Assembly: GCF_000952155.1 (NCBI RefSeq)
Contig: NZ_JYON01000012.1
Span: forward strand, 62,001 to 126,000
Direction of reading: 5' to 3'
DNA: 64,000 bases
Source of the DNA: Aliterella atlantica CENA595
GTDB taxonomy: Bacteria; Cyanobacteriota; Cyanobacteriia; Cyanobacteriales; Chroococcidiopsidaceae
The first letter of the stretch is position 1; the number at the start of each line of letters is the position of its first letter. Below the pieces are notes generated by a model that did not search any database, was not told the origin of the DNA, and saw only the letters and a list, made by a program, of their open reading frames with translations. Position numbers and translations under genes: made by a program. This document shows positions 37,751 through 47,235 of this stretch, in pieces.

Positions 37751-39271
37751 ATGCAAACTCTCGACAAGACTCATCCTATCCAAGAACTGAGAACTCGCCT
37801 AGCCGAAATTAATGATATAGAATCAGCCGCCTCTTTACTTTACTGGGATCAAGCAACTTATATGCCTCCTGGTGGTGCAGCAGCGCGGGGAAGACAAATG
37901 GCTACCCTCAGACATATTGCCCATACTAAGTTTACCGATCCAGCTATAGGACAACTACTAGAAGATTTGCGCGAATATGAAAGTAGCTTGCCTTATGATG
38001 CTGATGAAGCTAGTTTAATCCGCGTCACGCGCTTAGACTACGATCGCTTAGTCAAAATTCCCCCAGCTTTTACCGCCAAATTCTCTCAGCATAGCGCTGA
38101 TGCTTACGAAGCTTGGGCGAAAGCGCGACCGGAAAATAACTTTGCTGCTGTTGCACCTTACTTAGAAAAAACCTTAGAACTGAGTCGGGAAATGGCGAAC
38201 TTTTTTCCTGGCTACCAACATATTGCCGATCCCCTGATTGATGAATCAGATTATGGCATGAATGCTGAATCTGTACGAGCGCTATTTGCTCAACTACGCC
38301 AGCAATTAGTACCAATTGTAGATGCGATCGCATCTCAACCGATTACTGATGCTACAGCTTTGCACCAACACTATAGCGAACCCGAACAACTAGCATTTAG
38401 TCTCGAAGTTATCAAACAACTAGGTTATGACTTTCATCGGGGAAGACAAGATCAAACATTGCACCCGTTTATGACTAAATTCTCTACTGGGGATGTACGC
38501 ATTACTACCCGCGTTCGGGAAAATGACTTAAATGAAGGGTTATTTAGCACCATTCACGAAACTGGACACGCTTTGTACGAGCAAGGTATAGCCCGCGATT
38601 TTGAAGCTACACCCTTAGCGGGTGGTACTTCTTCAGGCGTTCACGAAAGTCAATCGCGGTTGTGGGAAAATTTGGTAGGACGCAGCCGCAATTTTTGGGA
38701 ATTTTGCTATCCTCAGTTGCAAGCGGCTTTTCCGCAGCAGTTAAAACAGGTTTCTTTGGATACTTTTTATCGGGGGATCAATAAAGTCGAGCGCAGTTTG
38801 ATTCGTACTGATGCTGATGAAGTTACCTATAATCTACACGTCATGATTCGCTTCGACTTGGAGTTAGCATTACTTGAAGGCAAACTAGCAGTCAAAGACT
38901 TACCCGCAGCATGGAACGATCGCTATCAATCCGATCTAGGGATTGTACCACCTAGCGATACTAATGGCGTATTGCAAGACGTGCATTGGTACGGCGGTAC
39001 GATTGGCGGAGTGTTTCAAGGTTATACGCTGGGTAACTTGATGAGCGCTCAATTTTTTGAAGCGGCTTTGCAAGCACATCCAGAAATTCCTCAGCAAATT
39101 AGGCAAGGCAATTTTAAAGTGCTGCACGATTGGCTCAAACAAAATATCTACCAACACGGACGCAAGTACACCGCCGCCGAAATAGTCGAAAAAGTTACAC
39201 TTCAGCCTTTGAGTATCGAGCCATTTATTCGTTACATCAAAGGTAAATTTGGCGAACTGTATAATTTTTAG
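37751..39271 (+). CDS. Carboxypeptidase Taq family metallopeptidase (M32)
   Basis: 506 aa cytosolic metallocarboxypeptidase. Zinc motif HETGH (in STIHETGHALYEQG, about residues 268-272) with downstream Glu in GVHESQSRLWENLVGRS. The M32 signatures IRTDADEVTYNLHVMIRFDLE and HWYGGTIGGVFQGYTLGNL are present. Full length. Its TAG stop is followed directly by a heptamer array that forms the left arm of an inverted repeat. Confidence 0.95.
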   Translation: MQTLDKTHPIQELRTRLAEINDIESAASLLYWDQATYMPPGGAAARGRQMATLRHIAHTKFTDPAIGQLLEDLREYESSLPYDADEASLIRVTRLDYDRLVKIPPAFTAKFSQHSADAYEAWAKARPENNFAAVAPYLEKTLELSREMANFFPGYQHIADPLIDESDYGMNAESVRALFAQLRQQLVPIVDAIASQPITDATALHQHYSEPEQLAFSLEVIKQLGYDFHRGRQDQTLHPFMTKFSTGDVRITTRVRENDLNEGLFSTIHETGHALYEQGIARDFEATPLAGGTSSGVHESQSRLWENLVGRSRNFWEFCYPQLQAAFPQQLKQVSLDTFYRGINKVERSLIRTDADEVTYNLHVMIRFDLELALLEGKLAVKDLPAAWNDRYQSDLGIVPPSDTNGVLQDVHWYGGTIGGVFQGYTLGNLMSAQFFEAALQAHPEIPQQIRQGNFKVLHDWLKQNIYQHGRKYTAAEIVEKVTLQPLSIEPFIRYIKGKFGELYNF

Positions 39272-39539
39272 ACAGTGACCAGTTATGTCAGTGACCAGTT
39301 ACCAGTAACCAGTGACCAGGTAAAAGAGAAATAGGAAAATACTACCAAATCGAGGAGATAATAACTGCAAAATAGTCGCGGTTACACCAAAAACACTCTT
39401 GCCCTTGTATCTGATAACCACTAAATGCTCATGATGAGATAGTAAATCTCTCAGATAATTAACACTGGTTCTTAACTGGTCACTGGTCACTGGTCACTGG
39501 TCACTGACATAACTGGTCACTGACATAACTGGTCACTGT
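39272..39539. repeat. Inverted CAGTGAC arrays flanking a small frame
   Basis: Left arm 39272-39319 (ACAGTGACCAGTTATGTCAG and further units) is the inverse of the right arm 39472-39539 (repeats of CTGGTCACTG, ending GACATAACTGGTCACTGT). The 152-base centre holds most of a 63-codon minus-strand frame (39490-39299) whose GTG start and stop are inside the arms. The remaining 39540-39628 is the upstream region of sucrose synthase. The arms could fold into a long hairpin or be a miniature mobile element. Confidence 0.75.
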
Positions 39540-39628
39540 AGAAGTTTTGCCACCCCTGAGAAGGAAGTAAGATTCAGTAACGTTTTGTAAATTGCTAGTT
39601 TAAGAGTTATTAATGTTTGGAGGGATTG

Positions 39629-42052
39629 ATGTCGCCAGAATTGATTCAAAATGTGATTGATAGTGACGAAAAAAGTGATTTGCGCTCTTTTATTAGCGAA
39701 CTACGCCACCAAGAAAAACAGTATTTGTTGCGTAACGATATCCTGAATGCTTACAGAGAGTATTGCAGCAAGTATCAAAAGCCACCTGAATTTTATCAAT
39801 CTTCTAATTTAGGGAAGTTAATTTACTACACGCAAGAAATCATCCGCGAAGATGGCAACATTTGCCTAATTATTCGCTCTAAAATCGCCAGTCAAGAAGT
39901 GTATAGATTGACAGAAGAGTTGAATATTGAGCAATTGGCAGTAGAAGAACTGTTAGATGTGCGCGATCGCTTTGTCAATCATTATCACCCCAATGAGGGC
40001 GACATATTAGAACTAGATTTTCAGCCGTTTTACGATTATACCCCGACAATCCGCGATCCTAAAAATATTGGTAAGGGCGTACAATTTCTTAATCGTTATT
40101 TATCTAGCAAATTATTTCAAGATCCCAAACAATGGCTGGAAAGTTTATTTAACTTTTTACGGTTGCATAAATATGACTCGATGCCATTGTTGATCAATGG
40201 TAGAATTCAATCGCAGCAGCAACTTTCCGAACAAATCAAGAAAGCCTTAACATTTGTAGCGGATCTGGAAATTGACGAACCCTACGAAAAGTTCCGCTTC
40301 GTCTTGCAATTGATGGGCTTTGAAGCAGGCTGGGGAAACACTGCTGGGCGCGTACGAGAGACTTTAGAAATTTTAGATGAATTGATCGATTCTCCCGATC
40401 ACCAAACTCTAGAAGCCTTTATTTCCCGCATTCCGATGGTGTTTAGGATTGTTCTGGTATCGCCTCATGGTTGGTTTGGACAAGAAGGAGTTTTGGGACG
40501 ACCGGATACAGGCGGTCAGGTAGTTTACGTTTTAGATCAGGCAAAAAGTCTAGAAAAGCAATTGCAAGAAGATGTCAGTTTAGCTGGTTTGGATGGCTTA
40601 GGCGTACAGCCAAAAGTAATTATTTTAACACGCTTGATTCCTAACAGTGATGGTACTCTTTGCAACCAAAGATTAGAGAAAGTCCATAACACAGATAATG
40701 CTTGGATTTTGCGCGTACCGTTGCGGGAATTTAATCCTAATATGACGCAAAACTGGATTTCTCGCTTTGAATTTTGGCCCTATTTAGAAACTTATGCTAT
40801 AGACGCAGAAAAAGAGTTATTAGCAGAGTTTAAAGGAGCGCCAGATTTAATTGTTGGTAATTATTCTGATGGTAACTTGGTAGCATTTTTGCTATCCCGA
40901 CGGTTGAAAGTGACGCAGTGTAATATTGCTCATGCTTTAGAAAAGTCGAAATACTTATTTAGCAATCTTTACTGGCAAGAACTTGATGATAAATATCATT
41001 TTTCCTTACAGTTTACTGCCGATTTAATTGCTATGAATGCAGCAAATTTTATTATTAGCAGCACATATCAAGAAATTGTCGGTACGCCTGACAGTGTAGG
41101 ACAGTATGAATCATATAAGTGTTTTACTATGCCAGAGTTGTATCATGTAGTTGATGGCATTGAATTGTTTAGTCCTAAGTTCAACGTCGTCCCGCCAGGG
41201 GTAAATGAAGCTGCTTATTTTCCCTATTCGCGGATGGAAGATCGGGTAATAAGCGATCGCGAACAGCTAGAAGATATGCTATTTACTCTAGAAGATCCAG
41301 CGCAAATATTTGGCAAACTTGACGATCCTAATAAACGCCCAATCTTTTCAATGGCGCGGCTGGACAGAATCAAAAATCTAACTGGACTTGCCGAATGTTT
41401 TGGTAAAAGCGAAGCATTGCAAGAACATTGCAATTTAATTTTAGTTGCTGGTAAATTGCGGGTAGAAGAATCAGGAGATAACGAAGAACGCGACGAAATT
41501 GAAAAACTCTACCACATTATAGAGCAGTACAATTTGTATGGCAAAATTCGTTGGTTAGGAGTGCGTCTATCTAAAAGTCAATCTGGAGAAATTTACCGCG
41601 TAATTGCCGATCATCAAGGTATATTTGTCCAGCCTGCTTTATTTGAAGCTTTTGGATTGACGATTTTGGAAGCAATGATTTCAGGATTGCCAACTTTTGC
41701 AACTCAATTTGGCGGACCTTTAGAAATTATCCAAAATAAAACCAACGGATTTTATATCAATCCTACGAACTTAGAAGAAACTGCCGAAAGAATCCTTGAT
41801 TTTGTTACCAAATGCGACCAAAATCCTAATTATTGGTATGAGATTTCTACGCGGGCTATTGATAGGGTTTATAGCACCTATACCTGGAAAATTCACACTA
41901 CAAAGCTCTTGACTTTAGCGCGAATTTATGGATTTTGGAATTTTACATCCAAGGAAAACCGCGAAGACTTGCTGCGTTATATTGAGGCATTGTTCTACTT
42001 AATCTACAAGCCAAAAGCGCAAGCCTTATTAGCAGAACACCAGCACCGTTAA
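39629..42052 (+). CDS. susA: Sucrose synthase
   Basis: 807 aa, matching the roughly 806 aa of Nostoc/Anabaena sucrose synthases. Reversibly converts sucrose and NDP to NDP-glucose and fructose; in cyanobacteria mainly sucrose cleavage feeding glycogen or cell-wall sugars. The N-terminal regulatory part (about residues 1-260) precedes a GT-B glycosyltransferase domain starting near MVFRIVLVSPHGWFGQEGVL. The GT4 motif E-x7-E is EAFGLTILEAM, and MARLDRIKNL is present. ATG 39629 has GGAGGG 9 bases upstream and is preferred to TTG 39617. Confidence 0.96.
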   Translation: MSPELIQNVIDSDEKSDLRSFISELRHQEKQYLLRNDILNAYREYCSKYQKPPEFYQSSNLGKLIYYTQEIIREDGNICLIIRSKIASQEVYRLTEELNIEQLAVEELLDVRDRFVNHYHPNEGDILELDFQPFYDYTPTIRDPKNIGKGVQFLNRYLSSKLFQDPKQWLESLFNFLRLHKYDSMPLLINGRIQSQQQLSEQIKKALTFVADLEIDEPYEKFRFVLQLMGFEAGWGNTAGRVRETLEILDELIDSPDHQTLEAFISRIPMVFRIVLVSPHGWFGQEGVLGRPDTGGQVVYVLDQAKSLEKQLQEDVSLAGLDGLGVQPKVIILTRLIPNSDGTLCNQRLEKVHNTDNAWILRVPLREFNPNMTQNWISRFEFWPYLETYAIDAEKELLAEFKGAPDLIVGNYSDGNLVAFLLSRRLKVTQCNIAHALEKSKYLFSNLYWQELDDKYHFSLQFTADLIAMNAANFIISSTYQEIVGTPDSVGQYESYKCFTMPELYHVVDGIELFSPKFNVVPPGVNEAAYFPYSRMEDRVISDREQLEDMLFTLEDPAQIFGKLDDPNKRPIFSMARLDRIKNLTGLAECFGKSEALQEHCNLILVAGKLRVEESGDNEERDEIEKLYHIIEQYNLYGKIRWLGVRLSKSQSGEIYRVIADHQGIFVQPALFEAFGLTILEAMISGLPTFATQFGGPLEIIQNKTNGFYINPTNLEETAERILDFVTKCDQNPNYWYEISTRAIDRVYSTYTWKIHTTKLLTLARIYGFWNFTSKENREDLLRYIEALFYLIYKPKAQALLAEHQHR

Positions 42053-42062
42053 CACTAGAGAT

Positions 42063-42091
42063 GTAGGGTTCGTTTTGAAAACGCACCCTAC
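42063..42091. repeat. Dispersed 29-bp palindrome, copy 2
   Basis: GTAGGGTTCGTTTT - G - AAAACGCACCCTAC, with one mismatch to copies 1 and 3. Its right end supplies the TAG stop codon (42088-42090) of the minus-strand exchanger gene. Confidence 0.88.
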
Positions 42092-43200
42092 CCAATCCCG
42101 TCAATTACTGGATGGAAATAAAAGGCAAATCCCAATACGACATAAGCCGCTAATAACATTGTCCCCTCTAGCCAATTGGAACGACCATCAGAACTAATAG
42201 AATTAGCAATCAACACTGACACTGTAACAGCAACTAATTCAAACGCATTAAAATCCAAATCCATAGGCTTACCAAGCACCCACCCAGCAAGCACTAAAAC
42301 GGGCGCAACAAACAAAGCAATTTGCAAACTCGATCCCACAGCCACAGAAACAGACAAATCCATCTTATTTTTCATCGCTACTGTAACAGCAGTAGCGTGT
42401 TCTGCAGCATTACCAATAATCGGGACTAGGATCACGCCTGTAAATAATGAGGTTAAACCCAACTGCGCTGTCGCCACTTCCAACGATTCCACCAGCAATT
42501 CTGATTCTAGCGCTACTAGCAAAGTAGCACCTAATAGCACCCCAACCCACAACCATAAATTTACCTTTGCATCGCCGCCAGCCAAATTCGCCTCTGCAAG
42601 TTCTGCTTGTTCGGTTTCAGCCAAACCCACATCGTAAAGATACGAGTGAGTACGCATCGAAAATAGCAGCGTCAACGCGTAAACCAAAATCAAGACGATC
42701 GCTACTGCAATCGATAAATACTGTAAAGTAGCTTCAGGAATGCCGCTAGAGGTAAAATCAACCGCTGTCGGTAGCAAAATTGCAATTACGGCTAAATTCA
42801 TCAAAGAGGCATTTACCCGCGCTACAAATGGGGGAAACTCTTGCTCTTTGTACCGCAATCCGCCTAGTAGCATGGAAAAACCCATTACTAACAGCAGATT
42901 GCTAATAATCGATCCTGTAATGCTTGCTTTAACAACATCTACTAACCCAGCATTGAGGGCAATTAAAGCAATAATTAGTTCGGTAGCATTACCAAAAGTA
43001 GCATTTAATAGCCCTCCGAGCGTCGGACCTACTACTACAGCTATTTCTTCTGTCGCGCTACCCATCCAAGCAGCTAAGGGCAAAATTGCTAATCCGGCGG
43101 TAATAAAAACAGCTAGCTCTCCCCAGTGTAAAAAGTGCGCCGCTAAGGAAACTGGGATAAATAATAGCAGAACTAAAAATAAGATGTTTTTGAACGACAT
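42088..43200 (-). CDS. cax: Calcium/proton exchanger (CaCA family)
   Basis: 370 aa with about 11 membrane helices. The two inverted alpha-repeats are seen as GNATELIIALIAL (first) and GNAAEHATAVTVAMKNKMDL (second), carrying the acidic ion-binding residues. This fits cation/proton antiporters of the CAX type that export Ca2+. The frame opens at 43224, but ATG 43200 (MSFKNILFLVLLL) is the likely start. The stop codon lies in a dispersed palindrome. Confidence 0.93.
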   Translation of the reverse strand: MSFKNILFLVLLLFIPVSLAAHFLHWGELAVFITAGLAILPLAAWMGSATEEIAVVVGPTLGGLLNATFGNATELIIALIALNAGLVDVVKASITGSIISNLLLVMGFSMLLGGLRYKEQEFPPFVARVNASLMNLAVIAILLPTAVDFTSSGIPEATLQYLSIAVAIVLILVYALTLLFSMRTHSYLYDVGLAETEQAELAEANLAGGDAKVNLWLWVGVLLGATLLVALESELLVESLEVATAQLGLTSLFTGVILVPIIGNAAEHATAVTVAMKNKMDLSVSVAVGSSLQIALFVAPVLVLAGWVLGKPMDLDFNAFELVAVTVSVLIANSISSDGRSNWLEGTMLLAAYVVLGFAFYFHPVIDGIG

Positions 43201-43559
43201 TATTACGACACGAAGTTTGTACAAGGCTAACAGCTAATTGCTCGTTACTAAACGCTTCTATAAATTTGTAAATGTAAATGTAGTTTTGCAAAGCGATCGC
43301 TAACAATAGTTGCATAAATATTAAGCTGACTTAACTTAATTCCATACTTACGGTTTAATAAGGGGGTGGCAGTTTGTAACCACCGACTGAGGCAATAGCT
43401 ATAAAAGAGCGATTAGAATAAGCCTCGAAAGAGAAATGCGCCGTTGCCAGCAAACATAGATTTAACTTTCTCCAACTAATTGCTATGCCAAGCTTTGCCT
43501 AGATTTAGTGCTTGGACGCAGAGATTTGTCAATTACTGTAACTATTTGGATATTAATAC
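43201..43559. other. Divergent spacer cax / GH57 gene
   Basis: About 360 bases holding the promoters of two divergent genes. One HIP1 site. No reading frame, structured RNA or repeat could be supported. Confidence 0.5.
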
Positions 43560-46175
43560 ATGACTTCTGCTGCCGATCTCCCAGTCAGTGCTGGGGCAAA
43601 TATTACACCAGATCGAAATATAAACACCGATCCCCTGCAAACAGCGACAGGTGTTTACGTAACTGTTCACGGTCATTTTTACCAACCACCTCGTGAAAAC
43701 CCTTATTTAGATGCAGTTGAGCGTCAAGCGGGTGCTGCGCCATTTCACGATTGGAACGAACGCATCCATCACGAGTGTTATCGTCCTAATGCCTTTGCTA
43801 GAGTGCTAAACGAGCGCGGTGAAATTACGGGGATCGTTAATAACTACGAGTATTTGAGCTTTAATATTGGCGCAACCTTGATGTCGTGGCTAGAACGCTA
43901 CGATGTTGAGGTGTATCAAAAAATACTAGAGGCAGATCGTAAAAGTTGCGATCGCTTAAACGGACATGGCAATGCGATCGCTCAAGTGTACAATCACATC
44001 ATCATGCCGCTTGCCAATGAAAGGGACAAGTACACGCAGATTCGTTGGGGGAAAGAAGACTTCCGTTCTAGATTTGGACGCGATCCCGAAGGAATGTGGT
44101 TAGCAGAGGCGGCTGTAGACTATGCAACTATAGAGGCGTTAATTGCTGAGAATATTCGGTTTATTGTGCTTGCACCTTCTCAAGCACAGCGCTGTCGCAC
44201 ATTACCGACACCGCATCAACATATAGGTGAATGGTACGAAGTTGGTGGCGCACAGATCGATCCTACCCGCCCTTACCGTTGTTTCTTGCCAGGCGGCGAT
44301 CCCAACCGCGATTATATTGATATTTTCTTCTACGATGGTCCTATTTCCCGCGACATGGGCTTTAGCGATGACTTATATAGTGCCGATCGCTTAAGTTGCC
44401 GAATTGGGCAAGCAGTACGCGGGGATCATCGCACGTCGCAGTTAATATCTGTAGCTACTGATGGGGAAACTTTTGGACATCATAAAGGCGGTACAGAAAA
44501 GACATTAGCTTATGCCTTTTTAAATGAGTTTCCGCATCGCAATTGGACTGTAACCAATTATGCTCATTATTTGAGTATCAATCCGCCAACATGGGAAGTA
44601 GAATTAAAGCCTGTAACGGCTTGGAGTTGCGCTCACGGCGTAGATCGCTGGCAAGATGATTGCGGTTGCGGTGGTGAAGGCGGTGTATGGCATCAAAAAT
44701 GGCGCAAACCATTACGAGACTCGCTTGATTGGTTGCGCGATCGCTTAATTGACGTGTATGAGGAGACAGGAAAGCAATTTTTCCGCGATCCCTGGCTGGC
44801 GAGAGATGAATATATTCAGGTAATTCGCGATCGCTCTATTGCTAATATTAGTCGCTTTCTCGTCCGTCACCAATCCCATAAACTGACGCAACTAGAACAA
44901 ATAGATGCACTGCGGTTGTTAGAAATGCAGCGTCATTCATTGTTGATGTACACCAGTTGCGGTTGGTTTTTTGAGGAAATTTCTCGCCCAGAGGGTACGC
45001 AGATTCTCCGCTATGCAGCCCGCGCTTTAGAATTGGCTGGTGATGTTGCTGGCGTACAGCTAGAAAGAGCTTTTATCAAACGCCTAGCGCAAGCACCGAG
45101 TAATGTTGACTTGTTCAAACACGGCGCGGAAATCTATCGCCAACTGGTATCTACAGCCCAAATTGGGTTTAGACAAGTAGCCGCCCAATATGCAATTACT
45201 TCATTATTTGGCGATCGCTCTTTATCGCCTACTCCTCAAGTCAGGGCAAATGGCACGCCTCTACCTCAGCGCGTATATTGCTACACGGCGCATCAAGTTG
45301 ACTATCAGTTGCAACGCTTGGGATCGCTAACTTTGGCAGTAGGGCAGTTGCGTTTAGTTTCCGATATAACTTGGGAAAGCCAACATTTAGTTTTTGCTGT
45401 CTTACATCTAGGCGGCTGGGATTTTCATTGCAGCATTGCATCTTTTGCAGGGCGGAGGGCGTACAGTCAGTTGAAAGAAAAGCTATTTGCATCTTTGCAA
45501 CAAGCTAGTGCTGCTCATACAATTTTGGCAATTAATCAATTATTCGGGCAACAAACTTTTAGCTTACAAAATCTGTTTGCTGAAGAACGTCACCGGATTA
45601 TGGAGTTATTGAGTCAGGAAACTCTGACGCGGTTAGATCAGCTTTACACTCAAGTTTATCGCGATAACTACGGCGTATTGATGGCATTCCACAGGGATGA
45701 ATTGAGCGTACCCCAAGAGTTGCAGGTAGCCGCTGAGATAGCTTTAAAGCATCGCTGTGTAGGTTTATTGCGATCGCTATGGGAAGAAATCTCTGAACCT
45801 AGCGCAATGCACTATTTGGCGGAATTGGAAGCAACAGCGACAGAAGCCAAACATTTACACTGCAATTTGCATATACCAGAAGGTAAGCAGACGATGGAAC
45901 AGTTGGCTTTGCGATCGCTATGGCAAATTATGCACGATCCCAAGTCTGCTACTACTGAGGAAATCCAGCGGATAGAAAGGCTAATTGACGTTGGATATCA
46001 GTTAAATCTAGGTATGTCTTTAGCGCGAAGTCAGGAGCTATATTTTAGTAAGTTGCCTCAAATCTTACCGTCAGATTGTCAGAGTCAGGAAGAGTGCGAT
46101 CGCTTGCGACAGTTGCTAAAGTTAGGGCAAAAGTTAGGTATAGATGTCAGCACTTTGCTAAGTCAACTATCCTAA
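43560..46175 (+). CDS. GH57-like glycoside hydrolase with DUF3536
   Basis: 871 aa. The N-terminal part from about residue 28 (GVYVTVHGHFYQPPRENPYL) is a GH57-type catalytic barrel: HGHFYQPPR, CYRPNAFARVL, EGMWLAEAAVD (nucleophile-region Glu) and TDGETFGHHKGG (acid-region). The C-terminal half is the DUF3536 helical region (LKPVTAWSCAHGVDRW, MYTSCGWFFEE). GH57 enzymes act on alpha-glucans such as glycogen; the exact activity is not known. A terminator follows. Start ATG 43560 leaves a 28-residue polar leader with no signal peptide. Confidence 0.88.
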   Translation: MTSAADLPVSAGANITPDRNINTDPLQTATGVYVTVHGHFYQPPRENPYLDAVERQAGAAPFHDWNERIHHECYRPNAFARVLNERGEITGIVNNYEYLSFNIGATLMSWLERYDVEVYQKILEADRKSCDRLNGHGNAIAQVYNHIIMPLANERDKYTQIRWGKEDFRSRFGRDPEGMWLAEAAVDYATIEALIAENIRFIVLAPSQAQRCRTLPTPHQHIGEWYEVGGAQIDPTRPYRCFLPGGDPNRDYIDIFFYDGPISRDMGFSDDLYSADRLSCRIGQAVRGDHRTSQLISVATDGETFGHHKGGTEKTLAYAFLNEFPHRNWTVTNYAHYLSINPPTWEVELKPVTAWSCAHGVDRWQDDCGCGGEGGVWHQKWRKPLRDSLDWLRDRLIDVYEETGKQFFRDPWLARDEYIQVIRDRSIANISRFLVRHQSHKLTQLEQIDALRLLEMQRHSLLMYTSCGWFFEEISRPEGTQILRYAARALELAGDVAGVQLERAFIKRLAQAPSNVDLFKHGAEIYRQLVSTAQIGFRQVAAQYAITSLFGDRSLSPTPQVRANGTPLPQRVYCYTAHQVDYQLQRLGSLTLAVGQLRLVSDITWESQHLVFAVLHLGGWDFHCSIASFAGRRAYSQLKEKLFASLQQASAAHTILAINQLFGQQTFSLQNLFAEERHRIMELLSQETLTRLDQLYTQVYRDNYGVLMAFHRDELSVPQELQVAAEIALKHRCVGLLRSLWEEISEPSAMHYLAELEATATEAKHLHCNLHIPEGKQTMEQLALRSLWQIMHDPKSATTEEIQRIERLIDVGYQLNLGMSLARSQELYFSKLPQILPSDCQSQEECDRLRQLLKLGQKLGIDVSTLLSQLS

Positions 46176-46223
46176 AAACCACGCCAGACAAGCATTTTAG
46201 CTGTTTTATCCAAATTAACTATC

Positions 46224-46253
46224 AACCCCTTAAGTAACTTTAAGGGGTTTTTT
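46224..46253 (+). terminator. Intrinsic terminator after the GH57 gene
   Basis: AACCCCTTAA and TTTAAGGGG form a stem around GTAAC, followed by a T6 run. A standard Rho-independent terminator about 50 bases after the stop. Confidence 0.85.
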
Positions 46254-46259
46254 GACTTT

Positions 46260-46487
46260 TTATGTCATGCGATCGCTAGGACAATGATAAGGATACAACC
46301 ACTGACACTTGATAAGTCCGTGAGAGTGTTTTTCAAAAAAGGGTCCAGCGTGTACTCCACGTACTATATCAATTCCTGCTCTCGATTTTATTTCATACAG
46401 TAAGGGAAAAGCTGCGATTAAAATTACTACCGCCAACACGAGGCGGATCAAGACTTGGTTTGATTTTTGACTAGAGATTTTAGACAT
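46260..46487 (-). CDS. Small single-pass membrane protein
   Basis: 75 aa from ATG 46487 (MSKISSQKSNQVLIRLVLAV). One hydrophobic helix (VLIRLVLAVVILIAAFPLLY) lies near the N-terminus, then a polar, His/Cys-containing part (HAGPFFEKHSHGLIKCQWLYPYHC). Two Cys and several His may bind metal or form a disulfide outside the membrane. No family recognised. It is downstream of the HNH gene on the same strand. Confidence 0.55.
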   Translation of the reverse strand: MSKISSQKSNQVLIRLVLAVVILIAAFPLLYEIKSRAGIDIVRGVHAGPFFEKHSHGLIKCQWLYPYHCPSDRMT

Positions 46488-46518
46488 AGGCTCAGTAAGA
46501 GTCAAACTTAATATTAAC

Positions 46519-46764
46519 TTATGTATCGAAATATCGTCTAAAGCGGCGATCTAGGCGATCGCTTTTGCGTTGGTTGCAAGCAAAACACAGTGTTTGTAGA
46601 TTGCTAATGTCATTTTGTCCGCCGCGTGCCAAAGGAATGATATGGTCGATGGCAAGATTAGTTTCTAGGTTATTTTTCCCACAACTTCGGCAATGATATA
46701 AGTCGCGTTCAAAAACATATTTCCTCACTGTAGGAGGAATATAGATGCGTGACGTTTTACTCAT
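46519..46764 (-). CDS. HNH endonuclease
   Basis: 81 aa, a minimal HNH nuclease. The two zinc-knuckle Cys pairs (CRSCGK and CFACNQ) bracket the active core LAIDHIIPLARGGQNDISNLQTL, with the catalytic His in DH and the following Asn and His-equivalent positions in GG-x-N-D-x-x-N-L. Such small HNH proteins occur as free-standing, often uncharacterised nucleases. Its start overlaps the stop of the upstream KGK gene by 4 bases (ATGA), so the two are translationally coupled. Confidence 0.9.
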   Translation of the reverse strand: MSKTSRIYIPPTVRKYVFERDLYHCRSCGKNNLETNLAIDHIIPLARGGQNDISNLQTLCFACNQRKSDRLDRRFRRYFDT

Positions 46765-47135
46765 GAATTATTTGGTTGATTACCAGAGTGCATTTTTTGG
46801 CGAATATCATCAAGGGGTGAATCTATTTTGCTTTGTGGTAATCCATTAGCTTCATTCGCGTCTACAACATCAAGATTCTCAGGGGTAAATTCTAAAGTAA
46901 GTCTTACTTTTCCTCTTTGCCAACTTTTAGCGCCAGGCTTCAAGATTTTACAGTCCAATCCTTCTCCAAACCAGTCTTCCTTTCCATCTGTTAATTCCCC
47001 TATTTGTTTCTTAGTAGCTTGCATCATTGCTGCAATGAACTCATCTACTGTAAACGTGCGACTACTAACAAAAATTTGACCAGAATATACAGTGATAACA
47101 TCTTCATGTTCTAAGTTTTTAAAATTGTCGTTCAT
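46761..47135 (-). CDS. KGK-domain protein 1
   Basis: 124 aa. The C-terminal half has the KGK-type motif W-x-[RK]GK-[VF]R (SWQRGKVRLTLEFTPE), preceded by WFGEGLDCKIL. KGK proteins are almost confined to cyanobacteria and their role is unknown. The tail SPLDDIRQKM recurs in the second KGK protein (47236-47664). It ends in an ATGA overlap with the HNH gene, which argues for a joint function. Confidence 0.8.
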   Translation of the reverse strand: MNDNFKNLEHEDVITVYSGQIFVSSRTFTVDEFIAAMMQATKKQIGELTDGKEDWFGEGLDCKILKPGAKSWQRGKVRLTLEFTPENLDVVDANEANGLPQSKIDSPLDDIRQKMHSGNQPNNS

Positions 47136-47235
47136 TGTTGTTCCTCAGTGGTTAAAATTTGCAGTAAAAAGATTTTATAACCCGCGATTAAGCTGGTTGT
47201 GTTTGTGTAGCTGCGAATTCCATTCGCTCAGGCTT

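Noticed and set aside
42176..43237. Two long plus-strand frames opposite cax
   Set aside because: Composition (Thr/Ser/Ala/Asn-rich, no domain) and position opposite a complete transporter mark them as antisense shadows.
43508..43696. 62-codon frame upstream of and overlapping the GH57 gene
   Set aside because: Overlaps the conserved N-terminus of the GH57/DUF3536 protein in another frame; no independent support.
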